Assembly: GCA_937927965.1 (NCBI GenBank)
Contig: CALEZA010000125.1
Coordinates: 1-17,427 of the forward strand
Length of the DNA: 17,427 nt
Direction: 5' to 3'
Source: an uncultured Candidatus Planktophila sp.
Lineage (GTDB): Bacteria; Actinomycetota; Actinomycetes; Nanopelagicales; Nanopelagicaceae
The notes under the pieces are model-generated. The model was not told the DNA's origin and made no database searches. It saw nothing but the letters and a program-made list of their open reading frames with translations. Of the stretch, positions 7,597-15,712 are shown piece after piece; position 1 is the first letter of the stretch, and each line of letters begins with the position of its first letter. The position numbers and the translations under genes were made by a program.

Positions 7597-8801
7597 TTAA
7601 GTACTCCATCAAAGACAGGAACCCCCTTCGCGACTTTCCTCGTGAAGTTGGGGTTCTTGTCTTTGCCTCTTTCTTTGTTGCAGTGGGCTTTGGAATTATT
7701 GCTCCCACGATTCCGCTTTTTGCGCGATCTTTTGGTGTGAACAATGCCCAAGTGGGAGCGATTATCTCCGCATTTGCATTTGCTCGCTTTGCTAGCGGAT
7801 TGATATCAGGAAAACTCGTTGACATCTTTGGCGAGCGACTTGTTTACTCCATCGGAATTGGCTTTGTTGCAATCTCATCTGCAGCAGCAGCTGCTGCTCA
7901 GTCCTATTCACAACTACTGATATTTCGTGCTGCAGGTGGCCTTGGTTCTTCAATGTTCTCAGTTGCTGCTGGATCGATATTGCTTCGTGCAACCTCTGAT
8001 TCACAGAGAGGAAGAGCACAATCTCTCTATAACGGTTCATTTCTGTTAGGTATGGTTGGAGGTCCTGTTATTGGGGGCGCACTCTCTGGATTTTCACTGC
8101 GCGCTCCACTTGCGATATATGCAGTACTTCTCGCAGTTGCCAGCATCTCTGGCGCCTTTCTTCTTCGTAACTCCACACTTGCAGCTCGCCCTGAAGGCAA
8201 GAGCGAGAAGACATCTCTCAAAGATGCGCTTGCACTCAAGCCATATCGAATCGCACTTGTTGTCTCATTTAGTACAGGCTTTATTCTCTTTGGAATGGGC
8301 CGCTCCATTGTTCCTCTCTTTATGGTTGAAGATATGGGCGTCTCCACAACATATATGGGTGTTGGCTTTACTCTTGCCTCAATAGCCAATGGCGCACTCT
8401 TGTTGCCTGCTGGGCGTCTTTCTGATGAGAAAGGTCGTCGTTTTGTTGCAGTCATCGGATCATCTGCACTTTTGATCTCCACGCTTCTTCTCCTCTTCAC
8501 ATTTCAAGCATGGATTTTCTTTCCTGCAATGATCTTCTCTGGAATAGCTGGTGCATACCTTTCAACAGTTCCAGGAAGCCTCGTGGGAGATGTGCTCAAA
8601 GGTAAAGGTGGACAAGTCATTGCTGTGATGCAGATGTCGGGAGATTTTGCTGCAATGGTCGCTCCAGTCCTACTCGGTGCTATCTCTGACGCTGGAGGCT
8701 TTAGACCAGCTTTTCTTCTCAGCTCTCTTGTCATGGCTGCAGTTGTGCTGGTGACTACACGCATCCCAGAGACTCGGAATTCAGTCCACAAGCCCTCCTG
8801 A
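7596..8801 (+). CDS. MFS transporter (12-TM), unusual start
   Basis: A major facilitator superfamily transporter with typical 12-helix content: GFGIIAPTIPLFARSFGV in helix 1, GLISGKLVDIFGERLVY (motif A-like), GSFLLGMVGGPVIGGALSG (motif C-like) and PAGRLSDEKGRRFVAVIG (second motif A). The only canonical start, GTG 7683, falls inside helix 1 and leaves 372 residues. The frame is open back to 7572 and encodes RNPLRDFPREVGVLVFASFF upstream, the expected cytoplasmic end and first half of helix 1. No ATG, GTG or TTG exists there, so I place the start at ATT 7596 (401 residues, normal length), where TAATT overlaps the previous stop. ATC 7608 is an alternative, and a sequence error or decay of the start is possible. 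A large hairpin covers these first codons. Substrate unknown. Confidence 0.85.
   Translation: MKYSIKDRNPLRDFPREVGVLVFASFFVAVGFGIIAPTIPLFARSFGVNNAQVGAIISAFAFARFASGLISGKLVDIFGERLVYSIGIGFVAISSAAAAAAQSYSQLLIFRAAGGLGSSMFSVAAGSILLRATSDSQRGRAQSLYNGSFLLGMVGGPVIGGALSGFSLRAPLAIYAVLLAVASISGAFLLRNSTLAARPEGKSEKTSLKDALALKPYRIALVVSFSTGFILFGMGRSIVPLFMVEDMGVSTTYMGVGFTLASIANGALLLPAGRLSDEKGRRFVAVIGSSALLISTLLLLFTFQAWIFFPAMIFSGIAGAYLSTVPGSLVGDVLKGKGGQVIAVMQMSGDFAAMVAPVLLGAISDAGGFRPAFLLSSLVMAAVVLVTTRIPETRNSVHKPS
7610..7665 (+). other. Long RNA hairpin at the junction of the two MFS genes
   Basis: CAAAGACA (7610-7617), G, GAACCCC (7619-7625) and CTTCGCGA (7626-7633) pair with TCGTGAAG (7640-7647), GGGGTTC (7650-7656), T and TGTCTTTG (7658-7665). 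This gives 24 base pairs including two G-U pairs, a 2-nt bulge (7648-7649) and a 6-nt loop CTTTCC. It begins 14 bases after the EmrB/QacA stop, a normal terminator position. No clean U-run follows, only the mixed CCTCTTTCTTTG, and it lies inside the reading frame of the next transporter. It may be a partial terminator, a translational control element or an mRNA processing/stability structure. Confidence 0.8.
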
Positions 8802-8802
8802 T

Positions 8803-8808
8803 TACAAT
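8803..8808 (+). promoter_or_regulatory. -10 element, leaderless promoter of the glycine-rich secreted protein gene
   Basis: TACAAT followed by 6 bases and then the ATG at 8815, with no ribosome site. The element starts 2 bases after the MFS stop codon. It matches the usual -10 consensus and the spacing expected when transcription starts at the A of ATG. Confidence 0.6.
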
Positions 8809-8814
8809 CTGGCT

Positions 8815-10314
8815 ATGAGAAATCTGAAGCGAGGTGCCTTTCTTCTGGCACTTTCTGCACTGATTTCAACTCTCCTCTCACCTGTCTCAAATGCTCTGCC
8901 CGTGACTGCCGCTGGTGATAGTGCAGGGCTCTGCACTCAAAATGTTTCCAACACATCGGGAATCACTGTTACAAAGGTGGGAACTGAGTGTGTTGTGCAA
9001 TTTACAAATGCAGGAACAATTACTTGGACACCACAGTATGCGATCAGCGTTCGCTACTTAGTTGTGGGTGCAGGTGGCAGTGGAACTCGTGGTTACTGCA
9101 GCTACTACTGGGGTCAAGGCGGTGGTGGTGGAGAAGTTCTCACAGGCACTGGACTTAATCTGACAGCAAATACTGCTGTCACGATCACTGTTGCTGCTGC
9201 AACTGGTAGATCGGGAGATTGCACCGCTGGCGGTGGAACAAATGGTGGATCATCAGTTCTCGGTTCTCTCACAGCTCGTGGAGGAAAGGCATCTTTAAAC
9301 ACCACCACCAACAACGCTGGTGCCAAAGGTGGCGAAAGTGGAAATGGAAATCTTGGAGGAGTGGGAACAGCAAACGGTGGATATGGCTGTGCAACAGGTG
9401 GCTGCCAATCAGGTGGTGGAGGCGGAGCAGGTGGCGCGGGCTCTGGAAAAAATGGTGGAACAGGAGTCAACTCCGACATAGTCACTGCTGGAACCAATGT
9501 GATGTATGGAAGCGGTGGAGCAGGTTGGTCTGGAACTGGTGATGTTGGAACAGCTTTCTCTGGCGGCGCAGTTCCTGGCGCTACATGTGATGCACCTGCA
9601 AACCGTGGAGGCGGTGGCGCAGATTGCAACGGCACCGCAACAACTGGGGGATCAGGTGGCTCTGGTTTTGTTGTAGTGCGTTACACCTATAACAACCCAC
9701 CAAGTATTGGTGCTTTTAGCGGTGCTGCATCTGCCACATATTCAGTCAATGAAAATACCGCTGGGCTCTACTCTCTCAATGCGACTGACCCTGATGCAGG
9801 TGCCTCTCTCACCTACTCACTCACAGGCACAGATGCAGCGGATTTCTCAATCAGCGCTTCAGGAACGCTCTCTTTCTCACCCCCGCCCGACTTTGAAGCT
9901 CCTATCGATTCAGATGCCAATAACTCATACATAGTCATCACATGGGTCTCTGATGGATTGTTAAGTGATTCTCAAACGGTCACCATCACTGTTGTGGATG
10001 TGAGCGAAGCAGGATCTATCTCAGCGCCTTCAATTACTGGTACTCCAACTAAGGGCGTGAACCTGACTGCAACTGTCACAGTCAACACTGCAGGTAAGGT
10101 GCGTTTTCTTATCGATGGAAAGCGCATTGCACAGTGCCTCTCACGCACCACATCTGGAAGTTATCCGACATTGACCGCCACTTGCACATGGAAACCATCG
10201 CGACTTGGGCGACAATTTCTCACAGCGCAACTCACGCCCACAAATTCCAACTTCACCAGCGTGAGTTCGCAACCCCAGATGATTTGGGTTGTTAATCGAG
10301 CAACTACTCGCTAA
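8815..10314 (+). CDS. Secreted glycine-rich, cadherin-like surface protein
   Basis: A 499-residue exported protein. A signal peptide (MRNLKRGAFLLALSALISTL..., cleavage near SNA) is followed by a beta-strand-rich lead. A long glycine-rich domain (about 80-290) opens with VRYLVVGAGGSG and closes with GGSGGSGFVVVRYTY, the frame seen in bacterial Gly-rich surface domains. A cadherin-like repeat follows (about 295-397) with calcium-ligand-like YSVNEN, TDPDAG, DFEAPID and SDANNS. The C-terminal Ig-like domain (about 400-499) contains GKRIAQC, ATCTWKPS and ends VVNRATTR. The last domain recurs in the secreted protein at 15713-16633. No LPXTG or membrane anchor is visible. A role in adhesion or envelope surface is inferred. 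The gene's stop overlaps the convergent pntB stop. Confidence 0.85.
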   Translation: MRNLKRGAFLLALSALISTLLSPVSNALPVTAAGDSAGLCTQNVSNTSGITVTKVGTECVVQFTNAGTITWTPQYAISVRYLVVGAGGSGTRGYCSYYWGQGGGGGEVLTGTGLNLTANTAVTITVAAATGRSGDCTAGGGTNGGSSVLGSLTARGGKASLNTTTNNAGAKGGESGNGNLGGVGTANGGYGCATGGCQSGGGGGAGGAGSGKNGGTGVNSDIVTAGTNVMYGSGGAGWSGTGDVGTAFSGGAVPGATCDAPANRGGGGADCNGTATTGGSGGSGFVVVRYTYNNPPSIGAFSGAASATYSVNENTAGLYSLNATDPDAGASLTYSLTGTDAADFSISASGTLSFSPPPDFEAPIDSDANNSYIVITWVSDGLLSDSQTVTITVVDVSEAGSISAPSITGTPTKGVNLTATVTVNTAGKVRFLIDGKRIAQCLSRTTSGSYPTLTATCTWKPSRLGRQFLTAQLTPTNSNFTSVSSQPQMIWVVNRATTR

Positions 10315-11687
10315 AGACCTTTAAGGGCTGAAACAACCTTTGTCAGTGATGCCTTAGCATCGCCAAAGAGAAGAGTGGTCTTTGGATCATAGAGAAGTTC
10401 ATTTTCAATACCAGCAAATCCAGGACGCATAGAGCGCTTCAAGAAGATGATGTTGGCAGAGTCAGAGACCTTCAAGATTGGCATTCCATAGATAGGACAT
10501 CCTGGGGTGTTCTCTGCTGCAGGATTGACCACATCGTTTGCACCAATAACAATGGCAACATCTGTCTGGCCAAAGGTTGGGTTTACTTCATCCATCTCAG
10601 CTAATTGCTCATATGGAACATTGGCTTCTGCCAGAAGAACATTCATATGTCCTGGCATGCGACCTGCAACAGGGTGGATTCCATAGGCAACATCAATTCC
10701 CTTAGAGATCAGAAGATCTGCCATCTCTCGGACTGTGTGCTGTGCTTGAGCAACAGCCAAACCAAAGCCAGGAACAATCACTACGCGTCTGGCGTAGTTG
10801 AGCAGGATTGCCACATCTTCAGGAGATCCTGATTTCACAGGACGCTCTTCTCCAGCAGCTGCTGCATCTTGTGGCTTTGCAGTGAAGGCCCCAAAGAGAG
10901 TTCCAAAGAGTGAGCGACCCATCGCCTCAGCCATAAGGCGAGTCAAGATAGTTCCTGATGCACCAACGAGAGTTCCCGCGATGATGAGAAGTGTGGAATC
11001 GAGAACATAACCACTTGCTGCAACAGTTAAGCCTGTAAAGGCGTTAAGAAGTGAGATAACAATAGGAACATCTGCGCCTCCTACAGGCAATACAAAGAGC
11101 ACACCAAAGAGAAGTGAAAGGGCTGCAAGAATCAAGAGTGGGTTGGTGCCTAGAGCCTGAACAACCCAGACTGAAACAACCAAGACAGCGATGAGATTTC
11201 CTGCGATAAGGAATCGTCCGCCAGGAAATACAACAGGGCGAGTAGTCATCAACTCTTGGAGTTTAAGGAAGGTGATGATTGATCCGCTGAAGGAGACACA
11301 TCCGACAACCACTGTGAATACGGTGAAGATCACCTCTGCAGTTGTGGCAGATGAACCTAACTTGAGATATTCAACAATTGCGACCAGAGCTGCTGCTCCG
11401 CCTCCCACACCATTAAAGAGTGCAACAAGTTGAGGCATATTAGTCATCTGCACCTTGCGAGCTGCAGGAACTCCCACAATCAAACCGATGGCAAGTGCCC
11501 CAAGAATCCAGCCCATATTGTTATGTTCTTCAAGATGGAAGAAGACCATCACAATGGCGATAGTTGCACCTGCTGCACCTAAGAGATTTCCTCGACGAGC
11601 AGTCTTGGGATGTGAAAGACCTTTCAGAGCAAGGATAAAGAGAACGCCAGCACCAAGTCCGATGAGGTCATAGATAAAGTTGCTCAC
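10311..11687 (-). CDS. pntB: NAD(P) transhydrogenase subunit beta
   Basis: The 458-residue beta subunit of the proton-translocating transhydrogenase, which uses the proton gradient to make NADPH from NADH. About residues 1-270 are membrane helices (domain II), with the conserved MTNMPQLVALFNGVGGGAAA at 81-100. The C-terminal domain III binds NADP: PGFGLAVAQAQH (306-317), GRMPGHMNVLLAEANVPY (342-359), GANDVVNPAA (382-391) and KRSMRPGFAGIENELL (from 417), followed by LLFGDAK. The start is GTG 11687, overlapping the pntAB stop as GTGA. It is the last gene of the pnt operon. Its TAG overlaps the TAA of the convergent secreted-protein gene, so no intrinsic terminator separates the two. Confidence 0.97.
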   Translation of the reverse strand: MSNFIYDLIGLGAGVLFILALKGLSHPKTARRGNLLGAAGATIAIVMVFFHLEEHNNMGWILGALAIGLIVGVPAARKVQMTNMPQLVALFNGVGGGAAALVAIVEYLKLGSSATTAEVIFTVFTVVVGCVSFSGSIITFLKLQELMTTRPVVFPGGRFLIAGNLIAVLVVSVWVVQALGTNPLLILAALSLLFGVLFVLPVGGADVPIVISLLNAFTGLTVAASGYVLDSTLLIIAGTLVGASGTILTRLMAEAMGRSLFGTLFGAFTAKPQDAAAAGEERPVKSGSPEDVAILLNYARRVVIVPGFGLAVAQAQHTVREMADLLISKGIDVAYGIHPVAGRMPGHMNVLLAEANVPYEQLAEMDEVNPTFGQTDVAIVIGANDVVNPAAENTPGCPIYGMPILKVSDSANIIFLKRSMRPGFAGIENELLYDPKTTLLFGDAKASLTKVVSALKGL

Positions 11688-11977
11688 TTGTTCTCACCGC
11701 CCTTCTTTGGCTTAAACATTTCGAGCATGCGGTCTGTGACAACAAAACCTCCCACCACATTGATTGTGGCAAGGATGATTGCAGCAACAGCTAGACCTAA
11801 CTCAAGGTTTGTTTTTGCTTCATCGGCGACGATGATGGCTCCCACCAAAATCACACCATGGATCGCATTTGCTCCCGACATCAAAGGAGTGTGGAGAGTT
11901 GATGAGACTTTGGAGACAACTTCAAAGCCCACAAATACTGCGAGAACAAATATTGATATGACTGCTATTGGCTCCAT
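11684..11977 (-). CDS. pntAB: NAD(P) transhydrogenase subunit alpha part 2 (membrane)
   Basis: A 97-residue membrane protein with three to four helices, corresponding to the C-terminal membrane part of E. coli PntA encoded as a separate gene. Key stretches: IAVISIFVLAVFVGFEVVSK, then HTPLMSGANAIHGVILVGAI (a strongly conserved segment), a third helix around LGLAVAAIILATINVVGGFV, and VTDRMLEMFKPKKGG at the C-terminus. The start ATG overlaps the pntAA stop as TAATG, and its TGA overlaps the pntB start, so all three subunits are translationally coupled. This split arrangement is known from Rhodospirillum rubrum and many other bacteria. Confidence 0.96.
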   Translation of the reverse strand: MEPIAVISIFVLAVFVGFEVVSKVSSTLHTPLMSGANAIHGVILVGAIIVADEAKTNLELGLAVAAIILATINVVGGFVVTDRMLEMFKPKKGGENK

Positions 11978-13128
11978 TACTGTGCCGCCTTTACTGGTTC
12001 TCGTCGTGCTCCGCCATGGGTCAGCGCTGCATAGTTAATGATTTCATCGTCAAAGTTGATGTTCAGTGCTAGTTCTTGAGCTGGTTTATCTTCACGAGCA
12101 GGAGCAGCTGGTGTGGTCATAAGAGTGAGGAGATTGACCACATTGCGTGAGTAAAGGCTAGAGGCGTGGAATGGGAGTTGGCTCGGAACATCTTTGCCTC
12201 CCCAGATTCGCACTCCCCCAGGAGTTTCAATAATTTCTCCAGGCTTTGAGCCTTCAACATTTCCACCAGTTTCAGCGGCGAGATCGACGATGATGGTGCC
12301 TGCCTCCATGGAGTCAACCATCTCTTTCGTCATCAATCGAGGTGCAGCACGACCTGGAACTGCAGCAGTTGTAATCACCACATGAGACTTAGCAATATAA
12401 GGAGTAAGGAGTTCTCGCTGCTTTGCAGCACGCTCCTCCGTCATCTCCCTGGCATAACCACCAGCACCTTCAAGTGCTTCGAGTTCGAGTTGGATAAAGG
12501 TCGCTCCCATAGATCGCACCTCATCAGCAGAAGCTGGTCTCACATCGTATGCGGAAACAACTGCTCCAAGTCTGCGAGCTGTTGCAATCGCTTGCAGCCC
12601 TGCAACACCAGCCCCCAACACAAGTACTTGCGCTGGTGTGACAGTCCCTGCAGCTGTCATGAGAAGTGGGAAGAAGCGAGGAGAAAGTTCTGCGCCCACC
12701 AGCGCCGCTCGATATCCAGCGCAGAGAGCTTGAGAAGAGAGTGCATCCATTGACTGCGCTCTAGAGATGCGCGGGACTGATTCGAGTGAGAATGCGGTAA
12801 CCCCCGCATTTGCAGCCGCATCAATGGAATCAACTGCAGTTGTAGGAGAAAGGAAAGAGATAGTGACTGCGCCTTTCTTTAACTTTCCCATCTGAGAAGG
12901 TGTCAGTGGCTGAACAGAGAGAACAACATCAGCGCCCGAAAGAAGGTCGCCACTTGTTACCTTGGCACCGGCTTCTTCGTATTGTGAATCAGGTGCTTGT
13001 GAGTGGATACCCGCTCCACTTTCAATCTCCACCTGATAACCAAGCTTTGTTAATTTACTAATGACATCAGGCACTAGCGCAACGCGCTTTTCGCCCTCTC
13101 GGATCTCTCGTGGGACGCACACTCTCAT
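11977..13128 (-). CDS. pntAA: NAD(P) transhydrogenase subunit alpha part 1 (NAD-binding)
   Basis: The 383-residue soluble domain I of transhydrogenase, which binds NAD(H) on the cytoplasmic face. It starts MRVCVPREIREGEKRVALVP, the shared N-terminus of alanine dehydrogenase and transhydrogenase. It continues with VPRISRAQSMDALSSQA (118-134), the Rossmann loop VLGAGVAGLQAIATARRLGA (170-189) and SAYDVRP with D195. The region GTIIVDLAAETGGNVEGS is also conserved. The adjacent pntAB and pntB exclude alanine dehydrogenase. TAGCCT lies 6 bases before the ATG and there is no ribosome site, so the operon is probably expressed from a leaderless promoter. The three genes supply NADPH for biosynthesis; the enzyme acts at the cytoplasmic membrane. 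Confidence 0.97.
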   Translation of the reverse strand: MRVCVPREIREGEKRVALVPDVISKLTKLGYQVEIESGAGIHSQAPDSQYEEAGAKVTSGDLLSGADVVLSVQPLTPSQMGKLKKGAVTISFLSPTTAVDSIDAAANAGVTAFSLESVPRISRAQSMDALSSQALCAGYRAALVGAELSPRFFPLLMTAAGTVTPAQVLVLGAGVAGLQAIATARRLGAVVSAYDVRPASADEVRSMGATFIQLELEALEGAGGYAREMTEERAAKQRELLTPYIAKSHVVITTAAVPGRAAPRLMTKEMVDSMEAGTIIVDLAAETGGNVEGSKPGEIIETPGGVRIWGGKDVPSQLPFHASSLYSRNVVNLLTLMTTPAAPAREDKPAQELALNINFDDEIINYAALTHGGARREPVKAAQ

Positions 13129-13134
13129 AGAGGA

Positions 13135-13140
13135 AGGCTA
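13135..13140 (-). promoter_or_regulatory. Candidate -10 of the leaderless pnt operon promoter
   Basis: TAGCCT on the minus strand, then TCCTCT, then the pntAA ATG at 13128. The 6-base spacing and lack of a ribosome site match leaderless starts elsewhere in the window. No convincing -35 is visible. Confidence 0.5.
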
Positions 13141-13185
13141 CTCTCGCTCATTTATCTATGAGGGATGGCGCGGGGATTGACACCT

Positions 13186-13229
13186 AAAAAGTCAGAAAGG
13201 CCCGCACCCAAGAGGATGCGGGCCTTTCT
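13186..13229 (-). terminator. Rho-independent terminator of the BI-1-like gene
   Basis: A perfect 13-bp stem, AGAAAGGCCCGCA (13194-13206) with TGCGGGCCTTTCT (13217-13229), closes a 10-nt loop. On the minus strand it is followed by GAC and a run of five T (13190-13186). It starts 9 bases after the TAA of the gene at 13239 and shields the pnt promoter from read-through. Confidence 0.93.
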
Positions 13230-13238
13230 AGAGACTTA

Positions 13239-13979
13239 TTAGTCGTTGCTACGAAGAATTGAGATCAATCTCAAGACTTCGAGGTAGAGCCAGATGAGTG
13301 TGACCATAAGGCCAAAAGCACAACGCCATGACTCTTGGTGTGGCACCTTGGCATTGACTGCCTGCTGAATCTGATCGAGGTCAGCAACAATAAACATCGA
13401 TGCTAGAACCACTCCACCGATTGAGATCATCAATCCGAGACCACCTGTTGGGAAGCCTGTGAAGATAGTAACTAAACCAAATACCAAGTAACCAAGTAGG
13501 GCACCTGAAATCACACGATAGAACTTTGGAGTCACGCGAATCTTGCCGCTGCGATATGCAACGAGTACTCCACCAAAGGCACATGCTGTTGCAATCACAG
13601 CTTGACGAACGATGCCATCGTATGCGCTCTCATAGAGTGCGCTGATTCCACCGAGTGCAAGACCTTGCGCTGCAGCATATGCAATAACTAAAGCTGGGCG
13701 AACCTTCTTTGAGAAGGTGTTGATAAGTGCAAGAACGAAACCTGCGACCATTCCAATAAGAATGAGTCCTGGTTGATCTGCGTTCCATGAGTAAAGACCT
13801 GTTACAAGGAGCACTGCAAAGAGTGCACCTGTCTTGAGAACAACATCTTCCATCGACATTGGTGCAGCTGATGGGCGGCTCTCAAGGGTGTTGACGTCTG
13901 TTGTTTCTCCTCGATCAAAGATCTCGGGGTTGATACGAGCGAAACCACGGCCTGTGAGGACTGGGTTAGAACTACGCAT
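13239..13979 (-). CDS. Bax inhibitor-1 / YccA family membrane protein
   Basis: A 246-residue membrane protein of the actinobacterial BI-1-like family. A polar N-terminus of about 45 residues (MRSSNPVLTGRGFARI... ESRPSAAPMSMEDVVLKTG) precedes seven hydrophobic segments. Typical blocks: AYAAAQGLALGGISALYES, then a helix with ACAFGGVLVAYRSG, KIRVTPKFYRVI, GLGLMISIGGVVLASMFIVA, and DLDQIQQAVN. The C-terminal end is WRCAFGLMVTLIWLYLEVLRL followed by a short tail. Family members act as membrane channels or modulators of membrane proteins; the role in Actinobacteria is unclear. The start has AAGGAG at 13986-13991, 6 bases upstream, so this gene, unlike several neighbours, has a leadered mRNA. It is monocistronic, with its own terminator. 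Confidence 0.92.
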   Translation of the reverse strand: MRSSNPVLTGRGFARINPEIFDRGETTDVNTLESRPSAAPMSMEDVVLKTGALFAVLLVTGLYSWNADQPGLILIGMVAGFVLALINTFSKKVRPALVIAYAAAQGLALGGISALYESAYDGIVRQAVIATACAFGGVLVAYRSGKIRVTPKFYRVISGALLGYLVFGLVTIFTGFPTGGLGLMISIGGVVLASMFIVADLDQIQQAVNAKVPHQESWRCAFGLMVTLIWLYLEVLRLISILRSND

Positions 13980-14124
13980 TACTCTCTCCTTTGTGGTGCC
14001 TGAAGGGGTTTCAGACAGCAGGTATAACCTACGGCAAAAGAGAAAAATTCCGAGGGCGAAGTTCCCGCCTAGCAGGTGTGATTTACGCCTACAGGCTCAT
14101 TGAACTTGGGGTCTAGCCCCTCAT

Positions 14125-15615
14125 TTACTTTCGGTAGCGCAGATAGAGCTGGGCAAAGAGTCGTTCGCGTTCTTCGTAAAACTTCTGTACTTCCGCCACC
14201 TGGAGTTGAAGCTCTTCATAGGTATCAATTTTTGAGGAGGGCTGGATGGAGAGATGGCGAAGAATCGCAGATTTATGTTTCTCGCTCTGAGAGATCAGTC
14301 CAATGGAGATGAGGTCATGGGAATAGATTCTCTGTGAATTTGAGGAGATTTTCTCAATCGTTGCATATTTATGGATCACGCTTTTAAGGTCTGCCTGTAC
14401 AAGTTGAGATTTAGTGAGCAGTCTCATCCATTCTTCGTTTATTGATATTGAAGAAATTTCAGATATTAATCCGTAATCAATTCCATTGACTTCAGAAACA
14501 GTCAACGAGAATTTATTATTAACTTTATTCAGAGCTTTAGTGCGTCTATCAGCAAGGGCGGATTCATATGCAGCTCGTGCCTGTGCGGCTAACTCTTCTG
14601 CTGTTGGAGAGGATCCACCGCCGCCTCCTCCACCACCTGATGAACCAGACACCAGCTTCCAGGTGCCACCAGGTCCGCCTTCGATGATCGCACCAGATGC
14701 CGTCACATAAATACCTTGATCGACATACCCGCTGGAATCTGTGATTGAGCTCAAAGTGTTAGCTGTGATTGCTTGGCCAAATACAGTTTGATTGGTTGGA
14801 GAAACCACGCGTGTGATATTTGCATACTCGTTTGCGAAAATAGCTCCGTTGGAATCGATATCAATTCCTGCATATCGAGCAGTACCAAAGACTGTGAGAC
14901 GAGCAAAAGTATTGGCTGTCACAGATTGCCCCAAGAGAGTTCCGCTTGTTTTCGGCATCACAAATACGCCTTGCAAGCCCCATCCATCAGCCACATAAAT
15001 ATTGTCGGCAGCATCAATTGCAAGATCCCAGAACCAATTGGAATTGTTGTTGTATATGCGAGCAGCGGTATTTGCTGTCACAGAAGTTCCATACAGGGTC
15101 CCTGTTGCTGCAGGAAGAACATAGAGACTTCCTGTTGCTAGATAAACTGCATAAAGATTTCCAGCGCTATCAAATTGCATTGGTCCTTTTAGGCTTGTGC
15201 CTGAGGCAATCAGAGTCTTCGTATTGGCTGTGACAGAGACTCCGAAAACTGTTTTTGAGGTTCCAGTGAATGCGTAAATACTTCCATTGGTGCGACTGTA
15301 GAAAAGATCACCAGCGCTATTGACTGCGATTCCAGCTATATCGGATTGGGCATCCATGAGTTTAGGCACCCCTGCCGTGACAGAGAATCCAAAGAGCGTT
15401 CCAGTGCTTGCTGGAACTACAACTAAGCCTTTTTTAGCTGCATTTGAATTGTGATCATCACCGATATAGATATTGCCCGCTGAATCACCAGCAATTGCAA
15501 TTGGGTAATCGATCTCGTAGATAAGCGTTTGAGTTCCTGCAGCATTTCCCAGAGGTAAAACCACTTGAGCAGCAATAACTAGGAGGGTGGTAAATAGTGC
15601 TTTCCCTAGCTTCAC
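14125..15615 (-). CDS. Secreted propeller-like repeat protein with poly-Gly linker and helical tail
   Basis: A 496-residue exported protein that I cannot name. The start is GTG 15615, set by AAGGAG 7 bases upstream; it begins MKLGKALFTTLLVIAAQVVL, a signal peptide cleaved near GNAA. An ATG at 15660 would add 15 polar residues before it. Residues about 28-322 hold five to six repeats of roughly 50 residues. Each has a strand like 'D.AGNIYV' and a short motif 'GT.[FYL]G.[SA][VI]TANT' (for example TGTLYGTSVTANT, SKTVFGVSVTANT, SGTLLGQSVTANT), as in NHL/SMP-30-type beta-propellers. A linker of eight glycines (327-334) leads to a charged alpha-helical domain (337-496) ending QKFYEERERLFAQLYLRYRK. 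No anchor motif is visible. A surface or binding role is inferred. Confidence 0.8.
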   Translation of the reverse strand: MKLGKALFTTLLVIAAQVVLPLGNAAGTQTLIYEIDYPIAIAGDSAGNIYIGDDHNSNAAKKGLVVVPASTGTLFGFSVTAGVPKLMDAQSDIAGIAVNSAGDLFYSRTNGSIYAFTGTSKTVFGVSVTANTKTLIASGTSLKGPMQFDSAGNLYAVYLATGSLYVLPAATGTLYGTSVTANTAARIYNNNSNWFWDLAIDAADNIYVADGWGLQGVFVMPKTSGTLLGQSVTANTFARLTVFGTARYAGIDIDSNGAIFANEYANITRVVSPTNQTVFGQAITANTLSSITDSSGYVDQGIYVTASGAIIEGGPGGTWKLVSGSSGGGGGGGGSSPTAEELAAQARAAYESALADRRTKALNKVNNKFSLTVSEVNGIDYGLISEISSISINEEWMRLLTKSQLVQADLKSVIHKYATIEKISSNSQRIYSHDLISIGLISQSEKHKSAILRHLSIQPSSKIDTYEELQLQVAEVQKFYEERERLFAQLYLRYRK

Positions 15616-15622
15616 CGATTTA

Positions 15623-15628
15623 CTCCTT
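15623..15628 (-). promoter_or_regulatory. Shine-Dalgarno site deciding the propeller-protein start
   Basis: AAGGAG on the minus strand, 7 bases before GTG 15615. A -10-like TAGAAT (15655-15650) lies upstream. Between them is the short palindrome CAGCCTGGCTG (15633-15643), near where transcription would begin. Confidence 0.75.
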
Positions 15629-15712
15629 ATCTCAGCCTGGCTGGGAGAGATTCTAGTCATTCAGAGAGCACCTAGTCTTATGGAGCCAATTACACGCCCA
15701 CATTTTCAACCT

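Noticed and set aside
7217..7825. 202-codon minus-strand frame across the two MFS genes
   Set aside because: It is antisense to two clear transporter genes, with a glutamine/arginine-rich translation of no family character and the hairpin inside it.
9114..9635. Proline-rich open frame on the minus strand inside the secreted-protein gene
   Set aside because: It is the mirror of the glycine-rich domain (GGN codons read as CCN/NCC); the plus frame has a signal peptide and recognisable domains.
14046..14070. Possible terminator (GGCG/CGCC hairpin with a T-run) downstream of the propeller-protein gene on the minus strand
   Set aside because: The stem has only 4 G-C pairs and the T5 run is offset by about 7 nt; too weak to call.
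14107..14124. GGGGTCTAGCCCC-type hairpin next to the propeller-protein stop
   Set aside because: A 4-bp stem with no T-run after it on the minus strand; probably chance.
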